Assembly: GCF_029784155.1 (NCBI RefSeq)
Contig: NC_073691.1
Coordinates: 64,858,839-64,922,838 of the forward strand
From: Uranotaenia lowii
Taxonomy: Eukaryota; Arthropoda; Insecta; Diptera; Culicidae
DNA length: 64,000 bases
Reading direction: 5' to 3'
Of this stretch, positions 21,794 through 33,252 are shown in pieces. Each line of letters begins with the position of its first letter. Within the stretch, counting starts at the first letter, position 1. The notes under the pieces are model-generated. The model was not told the origin of the DNA and searched no databases. It worked only from the letters and a program-made list of their open reading frames with translations. A program made the translations under genes and the position numbers.

Positions 21794-22090
21794 ATAAGTT
21801 TGGCTACACAATTAAGCCTTTTTTTTAAATTTTTTTAAATGTCCCGCATTTTTCCGCTATGTCCCGCTTTATTTCGTGAAATGTCCCGCTTTTTTCTGAA
21901 AGTATCTGGCAAGCCTAGGTTAACCCCCCCCCCTCTCAAATAAGACTCCAGAAATTGTCAAACAAAATGTTCTTCACTATACTCAAAATTTTAAATTTTA
22001 AATCAAATTTTCATGAACGACTAAGGTGAATAAAGAGTATCAATCTCGACTCATAACCAAGGTTTCCGAAAATAATTCTGTTCTATTTTT
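21794..22090. other. AT-rich DNA with CCCGC-repeat fragment
   Basis: 21838-21912 holds GTCCCGCATTTTTCCGC and GAAATGTCCCGC phrases resembling 47960-48037 (GAAATATCCCG and CTGAAAGTATCTGG). These are likely fragments of one repeat family. Confidence 0.45.
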
Positions 22091-22234
22091 AAACTGTGAC
22101 CCAAAGATGGGTCTTGACTCAAACATTCAGTCAGCGAAACTTTTTTTGTAAAGAAATGAATCCAACTTAGATGAAATTTCAGGGACTAGAAAGGGAAAAT
22201 TGATGTTGAAAAACATGCGAAAAAAATTCGCCTT

Positions 22235-22308
22235 GTCTCCCGGTGAGACTTGAACCCACATCTTGCGCCTCTCCGGGGCCCATGTATTAACATTCTACTA
22301 CAGGAGAC
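22235..22308 (-). repeat. tRNA-like sequence, tandem copy 1
   Basis: A 74 nt minus-strand segment starting GTCTCCTGTAGTAGAATG. GTCTCCT and GGGAGAC can form a 7-bp acceptor-like stem. The B box is GGTTCAAGTCT. The D and anticodon arms are poor, so it is a tRNA-derived SINE head or tRNA pseudogene. A TTTTTTT run follows 3'. Confidence 0.65.
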
Positions 22309-22736
22309 CAACCTGGCGTATGAATATTATACTGGTTGAGTGTCGATGTCTATCGGAATGAAGGGAATAGTTCTCCCATGTGATCATAATCATTTTTCTT
22401 GGTCTATTTCTATTCCCATCTTTTCATCTTACGGTAGTTGGACTCAAATTTGGATATTTTAGGCACGGCAAGATTTGCATTGCCTTCTCATATACTGCAC
22501 GGGTTGTCAGTTATGATGAGAAATGATGCGTTTGCCGTATTTGGATATCCAACCAAATTCGGTGTTTGGCACCGCCTTATTTTCTATTTTTAAACTGTGA
22601 CCCAAAGATGGGTCTTGACTCAAACATTCAGTCAGCGAAACTTTTTTTTGTAAAGAAATGAATCCAACTTAGATGAAATTTCAGGGACTAGAAAGGGAAA
22701 ATTGATGTTGAAAAACATGCGAAAAAAATTCGCCTT

Positions 22737-22810
22737 GTCTCCCGGTGAGACTTGAACCCACATCTTGCGCCTCTCCGGGGCCCATGTATTAACATTCTAC
22801 TACAGGAGAC
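22737..22810 (-). repeat. tRNA-like sequence, tandem copy 2
   Basis: Same 74 nt as the copy at 22235-22308, carried in the second tandem unit. Confidence 0.65.
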
Positions 22811-23093
22811 CAACCTGGCGTATGAATATTATACTGGTTGAGTGTCGATGTCTATCGGAATGAAGGGAATAGTTCTCCCATGTGATCATAATCATTTTTC
22901 TTGGTCTATTTCTATTCCCATCTTTTCATCTTACGGTAGTTGGACTCAAATTTGGATATTTTAGGCACGGCAAGATTTGCATTGCCTTCTCATATACTGC
23001 ACGGGTTGTCAGTTATGATGAGAAATGATGCGTTTGCCGTATTTGGATATCCAACCAAATTCGGTGTTTGGCACCGCCTTATTTTCTATTTTT

Positions 23094-23430
23094 AAACTGT
23101 GACCCAAAGATGGGTCTTGACTCAAACATTCAGTCAGCGAAACTTTTTTTGTAAAGAAATGAATCCAACATCCAGAAAAATGATTATGATCACATGGGAG
23201 AACTATTCCCTTCATTCCGATAGACATCGACACTCAACCAGTATAATATTCATACGCCAGGTTGGTCTCCTGTAGTAGAATGTTAATACATGGGCCCCGG
23301 AGAGGCGCAAGATGTGGGTTCAAGTCTCACCGGGAGACAAGGCGAATTTTTTTCGCATGTTTTTCAACATCAATTTTCCCTTTCTAGTCCCTGAAATTTC
23401 ATCTAAGTTGGATTCATTTCTTTACAAAAA
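23094..23430 (+). repeat. partial third unit joined to an inverted copy with tRNA-like head
   Basis: 23094-23169 repeats the start of the tandem unit. The sequence then switches abruptly to the reverse complement of the unit (from about 23172). The plus-strand tRNA-like segment is at 23265-23338, with B box GGTTCAAGTCT at 23317-23327 and a TTTTTTT run at 23345. This gives two direct units plus one inverted unit. Confidence 0.8.
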
Positions 23431-25010
23431 AAATAATTCTGTTCTTTTGCGTAAATCTAAAAATATGACTTTTTTTATTCTACCCGGAAATTCTGTGATG
23501 GTTTTCTGTAATGGTAACAGCATAAATTTCTTTGAAAAGTCATGAAGAAATGAGTGTTTTTACATTTTACTTAAGAATAATCAGTTGACATTACCAATAT
23601 TAGGATGTTTTTTAAAAACAAAATTCGAAACACAAAATTTATAATTTTGGAAATACGTACGTAAAAATTTGTTAAATATGTGAAAATTCTCTAAATTCTG
23701 TGTTCTGTGATGAAAATTTTCTCGAAATTCTGTGAATTTAAAGATTTTTCTGTGATATCGGCAACCTCGAAATCTTATCCCTGTCTGCAATTTAACTACA
23801 GATTTTTTTAAAAATTCTCGCTTGTTGAAAGATATTTAAAAACTGTACTCGTAGAACGCTATCAAAAGTTTACTACCAAAAGAAGTTGGTGGATGAATTT
23901 TGGTTACAGTCCTTAGTCTCGAATATCAAAGATTAGACTCACTAATGTTGCCTGACGGGTTAATCCCGTATGTTTTAAATTTATGTTCAAAATCAAAGAA
24001 AAAAATTTAAGATGCATGTTAACAATATGTATTTTGCGTCCAAAACAATTGTTTTCAACAAAGTTTCTCCAAGTCAACTGGTTGACGTGTTCCGATGAAA
24101 TAAAAACAACTTTTTGATATTTTTTCGCCTTGATTCTTATTGAAGAATTTTAAAATTTACCTAAATATTGCCCAGATTTTGGGTTGTAAACTTTGGAATT
24201 TTACATTTAAAGCTTAAATTAGAATCATTTTCCATGTATGAAACTCATCATTTCGGAATATTAAAAGAAAACATTTAAAATAACAAACCATTTATCAGAT
24301 TTGGATTTGAAATTTTTACTCTAAATTCCAATGCAGAATTGAAAGTTTAAAAAGTTCCATAATAGTGATCAAGAATTGAAATATTAGAGTTTCATCATTC
24401 AGAATTTTCATATATATTCACTAGTTGAATTACTGATAAATAATTCAAGAAATAATCCATGTTGAAAATCAATGATTCACAATTGAAAAAGAGATTTCTG
24501 ATTAAGGATTCTGTTATGAAACGCCCTTTATGGTTCAAAATTATTGGGAATATTTTGTTTGGAATTTAGATTCTGAAATCAATTTCTAATTCAGAATTCA
24601 TAATTTTTATACTGGTTAAAAATGCAGAATTCAGAAATTAAAAATTGCCAAAAACGAAACACAAAACAGGTGAAAACCACTTATAAAATAAGATCTGATC
24701 TCATTTTGAAAATTGCGTGGTTTGAACAATCTAAATATCAATTTCAATTTTGTTTTAAAGGATTTTTAATAATAGAATAAATTATTTTTTATAATTTATT
24801 GTTGATGAAAAAACTTGCACTTAATTTTCAGAATGTGATCAATTCAGCTGAAAAAATATGTTTATTGGAAATTTTCAAATTTGTTATTGATGTTGGTTTA
24901 TATTGTAGATACTTCAAAAACTAAGATTCAAACTAAACTCTGAATATATCGAGTTTAAAAGAACCACAAACAAGTTTTTCTTTCAAATGTTTTGCATTTT
25001 TTATTTTTAA
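23431..25010. other. AT-rich intronic DNA, nothing recognised
   Basis: A CCTCGAAATCTTATCCC phrase near 23766 also occurs near 6228, hinting at old shared repeat DNA. No gene seen. Confidence 0.45.
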
Positions 25011-26045
25011 GGAGGGGGGTCGGGTCTAACGGGTAAAAAAACACCATTTTCACGGTTTTTTTAGAGCTATCGTTTAAACAAATGTATTCAAGTTTTTTAC
25101 ATTATACAAAGCATTGTTAAAAGAACATTTAGTAATTTTTTCGTAGAAAAATATTGAAAAATCAGCCGGTGACGGAGCACTTTTGAGGATGCCTTTTAAA
25201 AAACAGGATTTGCGGTGGACTCTGTATCTCAGCACAGAATCATCTGAAGTCAAAAAATCAGAGCAAATATTTTTAATAGATGTTTTTCTGGACCCCAACG
25301 TTTTTATTTAACTTGAAATTTTTTTTATGAAATTTTTGTGGTTGTCTGAAGTGAAAACTACGATTCTTCACGAAAAAATCCGCCATTTTTTATCTGTAAA
25401 GTCTCCCCAAAGTAAAAAAAAAAAAGAAAAACGTTGGGGTCTGGTATGTTATATGTAGAAAATATGTTCCAAATTTTAAAAGAATCGGTGAAGTAGTTTT
25501 CAAATGACGATGTCTACGGACTTTAAAAATGTGCTTTCGAGAAAAACGCGTTTGAAGTTTCTGCTCTCTCTCTCTTGCAGTATTAGATAAGAGGAGATAA
25601 AGGCATATAATTTCTACAGTTTTGCTTCGATTGACTTGAAAATTTGACACAACATTCTTGAAATGTTTTACAATAAGAAAATTAAAATGCCAAAAGTGAC
25701 ACCTTCAATCAACTGGTTTGAACTCGATTATCTAAAGAGATACAAAGTTACGGTCTTCAGCAAAGTTTCCAGTAGAAACTTTGCTTTTGAGAAGTTAAAA
25801 ATTGGAACAAAAACGGTTTGATGTTGTCCGGAGTTTAAAATTAATATTTTTAAAAAATTTTTTTTAATATTTTGCAGAAAAAAAATGAAATTCCTCAATG
25901 AAAATCTACAAGTTGAAATTACTTATGTAAACGTTACTTCAAAATTCTGCAGAACATTATGGAAGAGTTTTGAACCAAAGCGAAGCTTTTTATACCCTAT
26001 AATTTGAGAAATTCATACATGACCCCAAAAACTTAGTCTACTGCC
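25011..26045. repeat. dispersed ~1.1 kb repeat, copy 2
   Basis: Parallel to 20328-21480 from GGGTCTAACGGGTAAAAAAA onward, including GGATTTGCGGTGGAC, CTGTATCTCAGCACAGAATC and TTGACACAACATTCTTGAAA. The internal inverse TIR present in copy 1 at 21029 is missing here. Homologous sequence continues to about 26045. Confidence 0.75.
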
Positions 26046-27620
26046 CACTTCCTTCTGAAGCGACTTCAAGTCTACGCTTCGTCATAATGTCTACTGGGCA
26101 TTTGTTCGCATTTTCCAACTCGAGACACACTTTTTACACTTCAAACCTCGTGAAGAGGGTCTCATTCAGCGAACCGACTAAAGGATTTGTTATCATTTTT
26201 CATTTACCTTCCACCCGGTAACACGTGCCATTGCTTCGATATCAAACAAACAAAGTTCAAAACAATCGCTTTTTTTCCAACCTTAAGCTCATATTTCACC
26301 CTTAGAGAAGTCGGCGCCCCAAATTCCTCCGAATGAAAACAAACCGCATTGGATGGACGCATTGCATACGATGGCCAGGTTGAGGTTGAATAACACCTAG
26401 GATTAAGTTTCATGCCAATTTTTTATGTTCGTTTTTTGCTGATTGTAAATGTTCTTGAGGTTCTTCGTTTATAGAAAACTAAACAAAACAAACAAAAGCG
26501 TTCAAATAAACAACTCAACTGCCTACGACAGCAAACAATTTGTTCGATAAAAAAAATTGTTTAAATTTTCAGTTTTTTTTAATGTAGAATAGCCGGCTTA
26601 ATTTTTTTTTTGTTTAAAAATCCGGAACAGGCAAGTGTGTTCTGGATTGTCACCGTTAATTTTCCAACGATCAGTGCCGGTGTGTGTGTTCGACTAATTG
26701 ACCGTTTAGTTGACACATGCTGAGTAAACCATGGATCAAAATAGCCATTCATAACCCACATCGACAAATTCGCACTTTTTTTTTGGCTGAACATTTCATC
26801 GCCCGTGCTGCGCTGTTGTATCTTTCTTGTTGATTTGATTAATATCAATATCACCGGTCATTTTTTCTTCCTTCATTTTATCGAACGCAGAATGTGTATA
26901 CAGGTAATTCGATCTGTACCCATTATGCGGCTTTAATTTGATACTGACCAACCCACGCTGCTGCAACTGTGACTGGGACCGATTAATTTGCCAAAATCAA
27001 GCGTGGCAGCGTACAACTTGATATGATTTTTTGTGCCTCTTTTTGGTAGTTGATACATTAATTCGATTAACACCCGTTGTCCGGCACCGTAACTATCCGA
27101 GCTACCGTTGTTGATGTAGGCACATTAATCAAAATGCACTTATTCGATTCGGTGAGCATTTTGGCTGCAATCCATCATGACTGACGGCGGGCGGTAGCAA
27201 CAAGAAGTGCACTTCAAAAGATAAACGAAGTGGACATTCATCTCGAAGGCGTTGGCCGAGGTAGTGTGGTTGAAATCGAAGGTGGTCACTGATTTTCCTT
27301 CTGTGGCGTTGCAGTTTAACTGGGTAAATTTGAAGGCTCAGCGCAATCGTTGAATTTTTTTTCAACAAATGATGAACAAAATGGTTGAAAGTTTATTTTT
27401 CAGTTCAGAGATGAAGCGTATACCGAGAGTTTTACTGAGATGTTGAAACAATAATATTAGAACCAAAACTTTTTTCTACTCAATGGCATAATCTAAGCAC
27501 GCGAATTTGGTGTGCCGATGGGTAGCCCATTGAGTCCGGTGATAGCATCATTCAAATGGATTGTATCGAAAATGCTGCGCTTCAAGGTACCGAAATTAAC
27601 ATTTGAACGTTAGGATTCGT
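26046..27620. promoter_or_regulatory. low-repeat intronic segment, candidate enhancer region
   Basis: I see no terminal repeats, tandem arrays or second copies in this 1.6 kb. Its composition is more balanced than the rest of the intron, and it includes a CACGTG E-box near 26223. Drosophila yellow keeps a bristle enhancer in its intron, so a low-repeat island here is a reasonable place to look. This is inference only; no binding site is demonstrated. Confidence 0.3.
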
Positions 27621-28338
27621 GATATTCTCCCAAGCAAATGTTTCTTCTCGAAGAGTGAATCAAATTTTCCTCCAAATTCATCCACACAAACAAAAATTAA
27701 AGTATTTATTGTCCAATAATTGTTTTTGTCAGCAACAATTTTCTCTTATTAACTACCCGATTATACTCGATTTGATACTGGTTGCTACAACACAAATATA
27801 AAACAACATACATTTTGTTGAAAATAAGAAGATATTATAATTTTCAGTAAATCGTGTTGTGAATCCAGCAAGATGGCGTTGTTTATTTTGATTTCATTCG
27901 ACCATCAACATGTGGTTGAGTCAGTTAGCAACTTATGAGTTTAAGCAAGTTACAATAAAGTTTCTCAGCTTCATTCGTTTTAGGCCAGGAGAACCATTGT
28001 AGGGATGAAACATTCTCCCAATACTCTCTCTATCTCTCTAGCAAGTTTTATCGAAGTTATATCACAGCTTAGTTAGCTGTTTCTCTCAAAAGAATTACAA
28101 ATACTCTCGATGAAGACAAAATCACATCATTGTCATGATTGAAACCTGTTTCTAAGTTCTATGATATTAATTTTTTTTATCAAAAAACGAACACACACAA
28201 ATATGATGTCAGTGAAACTTCCTGTTTATCTGAAGAGATGTAAATTCTACTTACTCATAAAGCTTACATCTTTCAAGGTATAATGGCTATTATTTAACAA
28301 ATTCTAAAACCATCAGCCCACAGAAAGATTAATATGTT
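27621..28338. other. intronic DNA, nothing recognised
   Basis: A single CAAGATGGCG near 27870 resembles the hairpin phrase of the 30.4-32.9 kb array. Otherwise nothing supported. Confidence 0.45.
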
Positions 28339-28415
28339 GGCCGTGACCGAGAATCGATCTAATGACCTCTGCCTTAGAAGACATGAACGCAATCCTCTAA
28401 GGCGCGGTCGGCGGC
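28339..28415 (-). repeat. tRNA-derived (SINE-like) sequence
   Basis: Minus strand: A-box-like GCGCCTTAGAGG (28394-28405) and B-box-like AGATCGATTCTCGG (28347-28360) at tRNA spacing. The outer GGCCG and CGGCC can pair for about 5 bp. Total length is 77 nt, typical of a tRNA-derived SINE head. The folding is too poor for a confident tRNA gene. Confidence 0.55.
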
Positions 28416-30393
28416 CCTTCATTTAATTTTTTCTAAATAATTAAACAGTTGGAAGTATTTTGTCAAAACAAATTTGTTTAAAAAATCGATTGTTGAAAAT
28501 TATATAATGAAATGAAGAGTTAAAGTATGAAACATGGTAATGGCTCAAAATGCTTTACTTGGGTAAAAACTATCACATTACACCTGTTGTCTTTATTACA
28601 AATATAAAATCAATTTGGACCGCATGTATTCTTTCCTTTCAATTCTCATCGTTCCTTTGTACTGTAAATGATAAGTTTTTGGATAAAAATCTGTTGAAAT
28701 AAGAGTAGTTAAAACTAAGTTACAACGCAGGTTTCAGCGTTGGGATAAAGTAGTGTTGCCTGATATTCTGAACTGTTAGCTCAGAATACCACAAATAATT
28801 AAGAATATTAATAAGTGTAGATATTCGCTCTTTCCTATAGATTCTTCATTTTGCAATATATCCTTATCTGTCAATCCCACCGATGTTCTGATCAATGCGT
28901 ACAGGAGTATTCAACCCAAAAACTTGGCCAAAACTCAAAATTCAAATTTCATTGGTAACTTTTATGTAAATGTTTTTTTGATTCTTGAATAAATTTAGCA
29001 CCATGTGTCGGTCATTTTTTTGACATCTGATTTGTTTATAAACAGTAACAGCTGTCGAAACTTTAGTATTTTTAAGAGAAAGAATTTTTCTACAAATCGT
29101 TGAATCAGCGCGACTAAGTCAAATCTATGAATAAAACTTTCTAAAGTAACTAAAAATGAAAATTTGAAATGGAGAACTTGAATGGAGGGATGTTGAATAA
29201 TTTTGAGTATAATAGATAAAAATCGATGATAATAGGATAATCTTTACTGCTTTAAAGATTCTTCTATTTATTTTTTGTTTTAAACGTTGATTTTTTTTTT
29301 CAAATTAATGTTTTTGTTTATGTTCCCAGCAAGTCGTGGCAAAATGTTTGATATCATTTGAAAATTGATAACTTCAAAAATCATGTGCATTAGAAAAAAA
29401 TCGCGCAAACTCGCGCATTTTCGATATTTTTAAATATATTATATAAAAATATTGATATTTTTTTGCCACAAAAAAGTCACCTAGGGCTTCGTTTATTTTA
29501 AATTAATGTTCAGTTAAATTTATGTTCTTTTTCGAATATTTTCAAATGTTATTTCACTTTCAAAGACAAATTAAAAATTTTAGATTTTTTTAATTTAACA
29601 ACTTTTTTAACCTTGATTATCTATCATGTCATATAAATGTTACAAAATTTTTAAAAAAGAAAATTATGAAAAATTAGGAAAACGGTTAAAATATATTAAA
29701 TGATCTTTAAAACGTTTGAGAAGTCAAAATAAACTTTTTTAATGATTTCAAACCTAAAAAATAGTTTTGACCAACTTTTTCTTCTACGTACTCCTGTGTG
29801 CGATGGTTCAAAATTAAAGACGTGGGAGTATAACAAATATGTGGTTGAATGAAAAGAATCATATTTATCCTCCTGGTACATTTTTTTTTGTCAATTTTTA
29901 TGAAAATATTCAGAAACTTAGCATAACGTACCGGAGGGGGTCAAATAACATTTTTTTAAAAAATTCAAATAACTATTACTTCTATTGGAATGGGTTTTTT
30001 TCGCAAATTTTTCTACACGACTGTGTTTATTTACAAAATGCACGTATTTTTTCCATAATAATAATATTTTTTAGAGTTTGTAAATTTCGAAAAACGTACG
30101 TGGTTTGTATACCTATTTATTAGGGAATATTGACAGCTCTACACGAACTCCACCTTAACAACCCAAGTAACACACATTAAGCTAACTAGCATTTGGATTT
30201 TGCATGTTTGAATATGCCTGATTATTAAACTGCCAGAAAACTTAGTGACAGTTTACGATCAAAATCTCAAAACAGGACACGCTCAGATTAGATAGCACAT
30301 ATTTGAATTGTTATACCCATTTATACACATTTTTGATAAGTTATGTGTGTTGGTTTTGAGTTATAATAAAAAAAATAATTTAAAAATCTTTGA
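28416..30393. other. AT-rich intronic DNA, nothing recognised
   Basis: Long AT-rich stretch with no supported gene, terminal repeat or array. Confidence 0.45.
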
Positions 30394-31766
30394 TATGAGT
30401 ATTTAGTGAAAGGGCCCAAATAGAAGGAAAAAAAAATGTTGCTTGACGCCATCATTAATCCAAGATGTGGCTTCCGCTATTATTTTCAAAGCTGTTAATA
30501 ACTGAAAATATCATGAAACCTTCACAACATGATTATTAAGTGAAAGTAATAAACAAGAAGAAGTCGAATTTTGCTGTCCATCGCCATCTTAAATTCCAAG
30601 GCGGCTATCACTCAACTTCTAAATATACTGTAAATGACTTAAAATCGCATAAAACCCTTACAATATGGATATTAGTTGGAAGAGATCAACCGTCAGTCGA
30701 ATTTCGTTATCTGACGCCATCTTAAATCCAAGATGGCGACTTCCACTGAGCTTTAAAATGTTGTAATTGACTTAAAACCGCATGAAACCCCAACAATATT
30801 GGTAATGGGTGAAAGGGCTAAGCCAGTAGAAGTTTAATTTCGCTATCTGACTCGCTATCTGAAATCCAAGATGGTGGCTTTCCATTGCTGTAAATGACAA
30901 AAAATCGCATTAATCCGCCACTATATGGGTATTGGGTAAAGGGATAAACAAGAAGAAGTCGAGTTTTTCCTTTCCGACGCCATCTTGAAATCCAAGATGG
31001 CGGCTTCCGCCGAACTTTGAAACGCAATCACTGGCAATCAAATGAAACCCCACAATATGAGTATTTAGAGAAATAGCTAAACCAGTAGAAGTCAAATTTC
31101 GCTATCCAATGCCATAATGAAATCCAAGATGGCGCCTTCTGCTAAACATTAAAATAACTTTCATCACTGAAAATCAAATGAAATTTCCACAATATGAGTA
31201 TTGGGTGGAAGAAATAACTAGAAGAAATCGAATTTCGATATATGAAGCCATCATTAATCCAAAATTGCGGCTTTCGCTTTTCTTTTTGAATCTATAAGTT
31301 ACTGAAAATATAATAGAACAACCACAATACGAGGTATAATGTGGAAGGTGTCAAAACAAACAGGTTCTACTAGTTAAGCCCTTTCACCCATTACCAATAT
31401 TGGAAAACTTCCGAGCGGTTTTTAGTCATTTAGAGTTCAGTGGTAGCCGCCATCTTGGATTTCAAGATAAAGTTATAAAGAGGAATTCAACTTCTACTGG
31501 TTTTGCCCTTAAACCCAATAATAATATTGTGGGTGTTTCATGCGACTTTTAGCGTTAACAGTTTTTAAAAGCTAAACGGAAGCCGCCATCTTGTATTTCA
31601 AGATAACGTCTGGTAGCAAAATTCGGTTGATCTTGGTTTAGCCTTGGTTGTTGAGATTTTAAGTCGTCAACATTATTTTAAAGTTCAACGGAAGCCGCAT
31701 TCTTCGAATTTAAGATGGCGTCTGATAGCCAAATTCGATTTCTGCCCGTTGATCGCTTTGAGCTAA
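30394..31766. repeat. array of ~120 bp units with CGCCATCTTG hairpins, left and central part
   Basis: Units repeat a fixed order: TATTGGGTGAAAGGG-like, CCAGTAGAAGTC-like, AATTTCGCTATCTGA, then a GCCATCTTGAAATCCAAGATGGCG-like inverted pair, CTTCCGC, and a GCATGAAACCCC-like stretch. From about 31375 the units run in the opposite orientation (e.g. GCCGCCATCTTGGATTTCAAGAT near 31446). Each unit can form a ~10-bp stem by itself, and the two halves can pair with each other. Confidence 0.85.
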
Positions 31767-32625
31767 GGGGCCGTTCACTAATTACGTAAGCACATAGAGG
31801 GGGTGGGGGGTTTTCACATTTGCTTACGATCTCTTACTAGGGGGGAAGGGGGGGTTTCCAAAAATCTTACGTAAGAAATGTTGCATTGATAATGCGTCAC
31901 AGTAATAAGAAATCATATTACTCAGGTTTTTTTTCTCACTACCTATTTTTAGGCTATTTTCGATGTTTTGTTATTTATCTTTTAATGTCTTTGAATAAAT
32001 AAACTAATTGCTGTTTCTATAAAATTAATAGAGAATAGAGAATACACTCAAAGCAACATACTACAAAAAACACTAAATCATATTATTAGAATGATCGCTG
32101 CAATTTTGGCTTTTTATCATAACAATCTTTTTAATTGAGAAATTTATGAAAACAAAAAGGAAAGTGGCGCGTTGTGGACATCACAATTTGAATCCATCAT
32201 ATTTCAAAAAGGACTTCATCAAGAAAAAATCTTGAATAAACAACATGAGGCGCTTTTGATAATAATCTTCTAGACAGTTTTTTCAGTAAAATGCACTACC
32301 AACTCTAAATTTTACGAACGGTTTACCAAAAAAAATCCTAAATCTTTATCGCTTACAGAACAAATGAGTCTGAGCTTTTTGGTTAGTAGACAACGTAGTT
32401 GTCGCTAAACATTTTTTCTAGTAGTATAGAGTGATTTTTTTTAGATTTTTATGATTTTCTGGTCAAAAACATAACAAATTTTTATGGCACTTTGTGCTAA
32501 CCTGATCTTTCACACAAATTTCACTTCTTGGATCATATTTAAAACTATGACCAGTTATTTCGATACAGAAATAATCTTCATTTGCATTTTCCAGATTCGT
32601 GCTTAAGTAATTAGTGAACGGCCCC
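31767..32625. mobile_element. 859 bp TIR element (GGGGCCGTTCACTAATTACG) with TAA duplication
   Basis: The ends GGGGCCGTTCACTAATTACG (from 31767) and TAATTAGTGAACGGCCCC (to 32625) are inverted over at least 18 bp. TAA flanks both sides (31764-31766 and 32626-32628). No protein is encoded. A 3-bp TAA duplication fits a PIF/Harbinger-type non-autonomous element, though assignment without a transposase is tentative. It is inserted within the CGCCATCTTG array. Confidence 0.85.
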
Positions 32626-32896
32626 TAATACCCATATTGTGAGGGTTTTATGCGATTATCAGTCATTAATAGTATTCTAAAGTTGAGCGGCTTCCGCCAT
32701 CTTGGCTTTCAAGTGATCCTTTTCAATTTATACCCGTATTGTGGGAGTTTCATGCGAATTTCAGTGTTTTTGTTTGTATACAGATAAATTTCAGTGATTA
32801 ACAGCATTTTAAAGTTCAGTGGAAGCCACCATCTTGGATTTCAAGATGGAGTCAGATAACGAAATTTGACTTCAACTCATGGTTTAATCGAAGGGC
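32626..32896. repeat. CGCCATCTTG array, right part after the insertion
   Basis: Resumes the inverted-orientation units: CTTCCGCCATCTTGGCTTTC near 32689 and ACCATCTTGGATTTCAAGAT near 32828, with the same CATATTGTGAGGGTTTTATG flanking phrase seen in reverse within the left part. Confidence 0.8.
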
Positions 32897-33252
32897 ACAA
32901 AATGACGCCATGTTGATGGATTCACAATGCAAGTATTGGAAAATAATTTTTCAGGCCTATGTTTCATCAATTCCATCATGATAGGCTATCAGATTTGACG
33001 AAGCACATTTATTCTATGATACTATTTCATACACATTTTGCCTAAAATCTTGACTGGCAGTAGAAAAGATGCTCATTATAGAGTTAAAACATTAGTGTTT
33101 TGGCTATTAATTTCACCAGATCATATCACAATAATGCAATTATCATTCATCAACCATCATGGTTGTTGGAAAAAATTTAAAAAAAATCCGAGAACTCACA
33201 GAATAAAAAAAAACGAAAAACGATTTTTCTTAATATAGAGGAATTTTGTACA
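32897..33252. other. intronic DNA, nothing recognised
   Basis: No supported feature between the array and the Tc1/mariner element. Confidence 0.45.

Larger units (their letters stand above)
22091..23093. repeat. two tandem copies of a ~501 bp unit containing a tRNA-like sequence
   Basis: AAACTGTGACCCAAAGATGG begins the unit at 22091, 22592 and (partial) 23094, giving periods of 501 and 502 bp. The two complete units look almost identical apart from T-run length. Each includes a tRNA-like segment on the minus strand (22235-22308 and 22737-22810) with a B box and a T run after it. The near identity implies a recent tandem duplication. Confidence 0.9.

Noticed and set aside
23265..23338. Functional tRNA gene
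   Set aside because: Acceptor-like stem and B box are present, but the D arm and anticodon arm are malformed and the sequence is part of a repeated unit.
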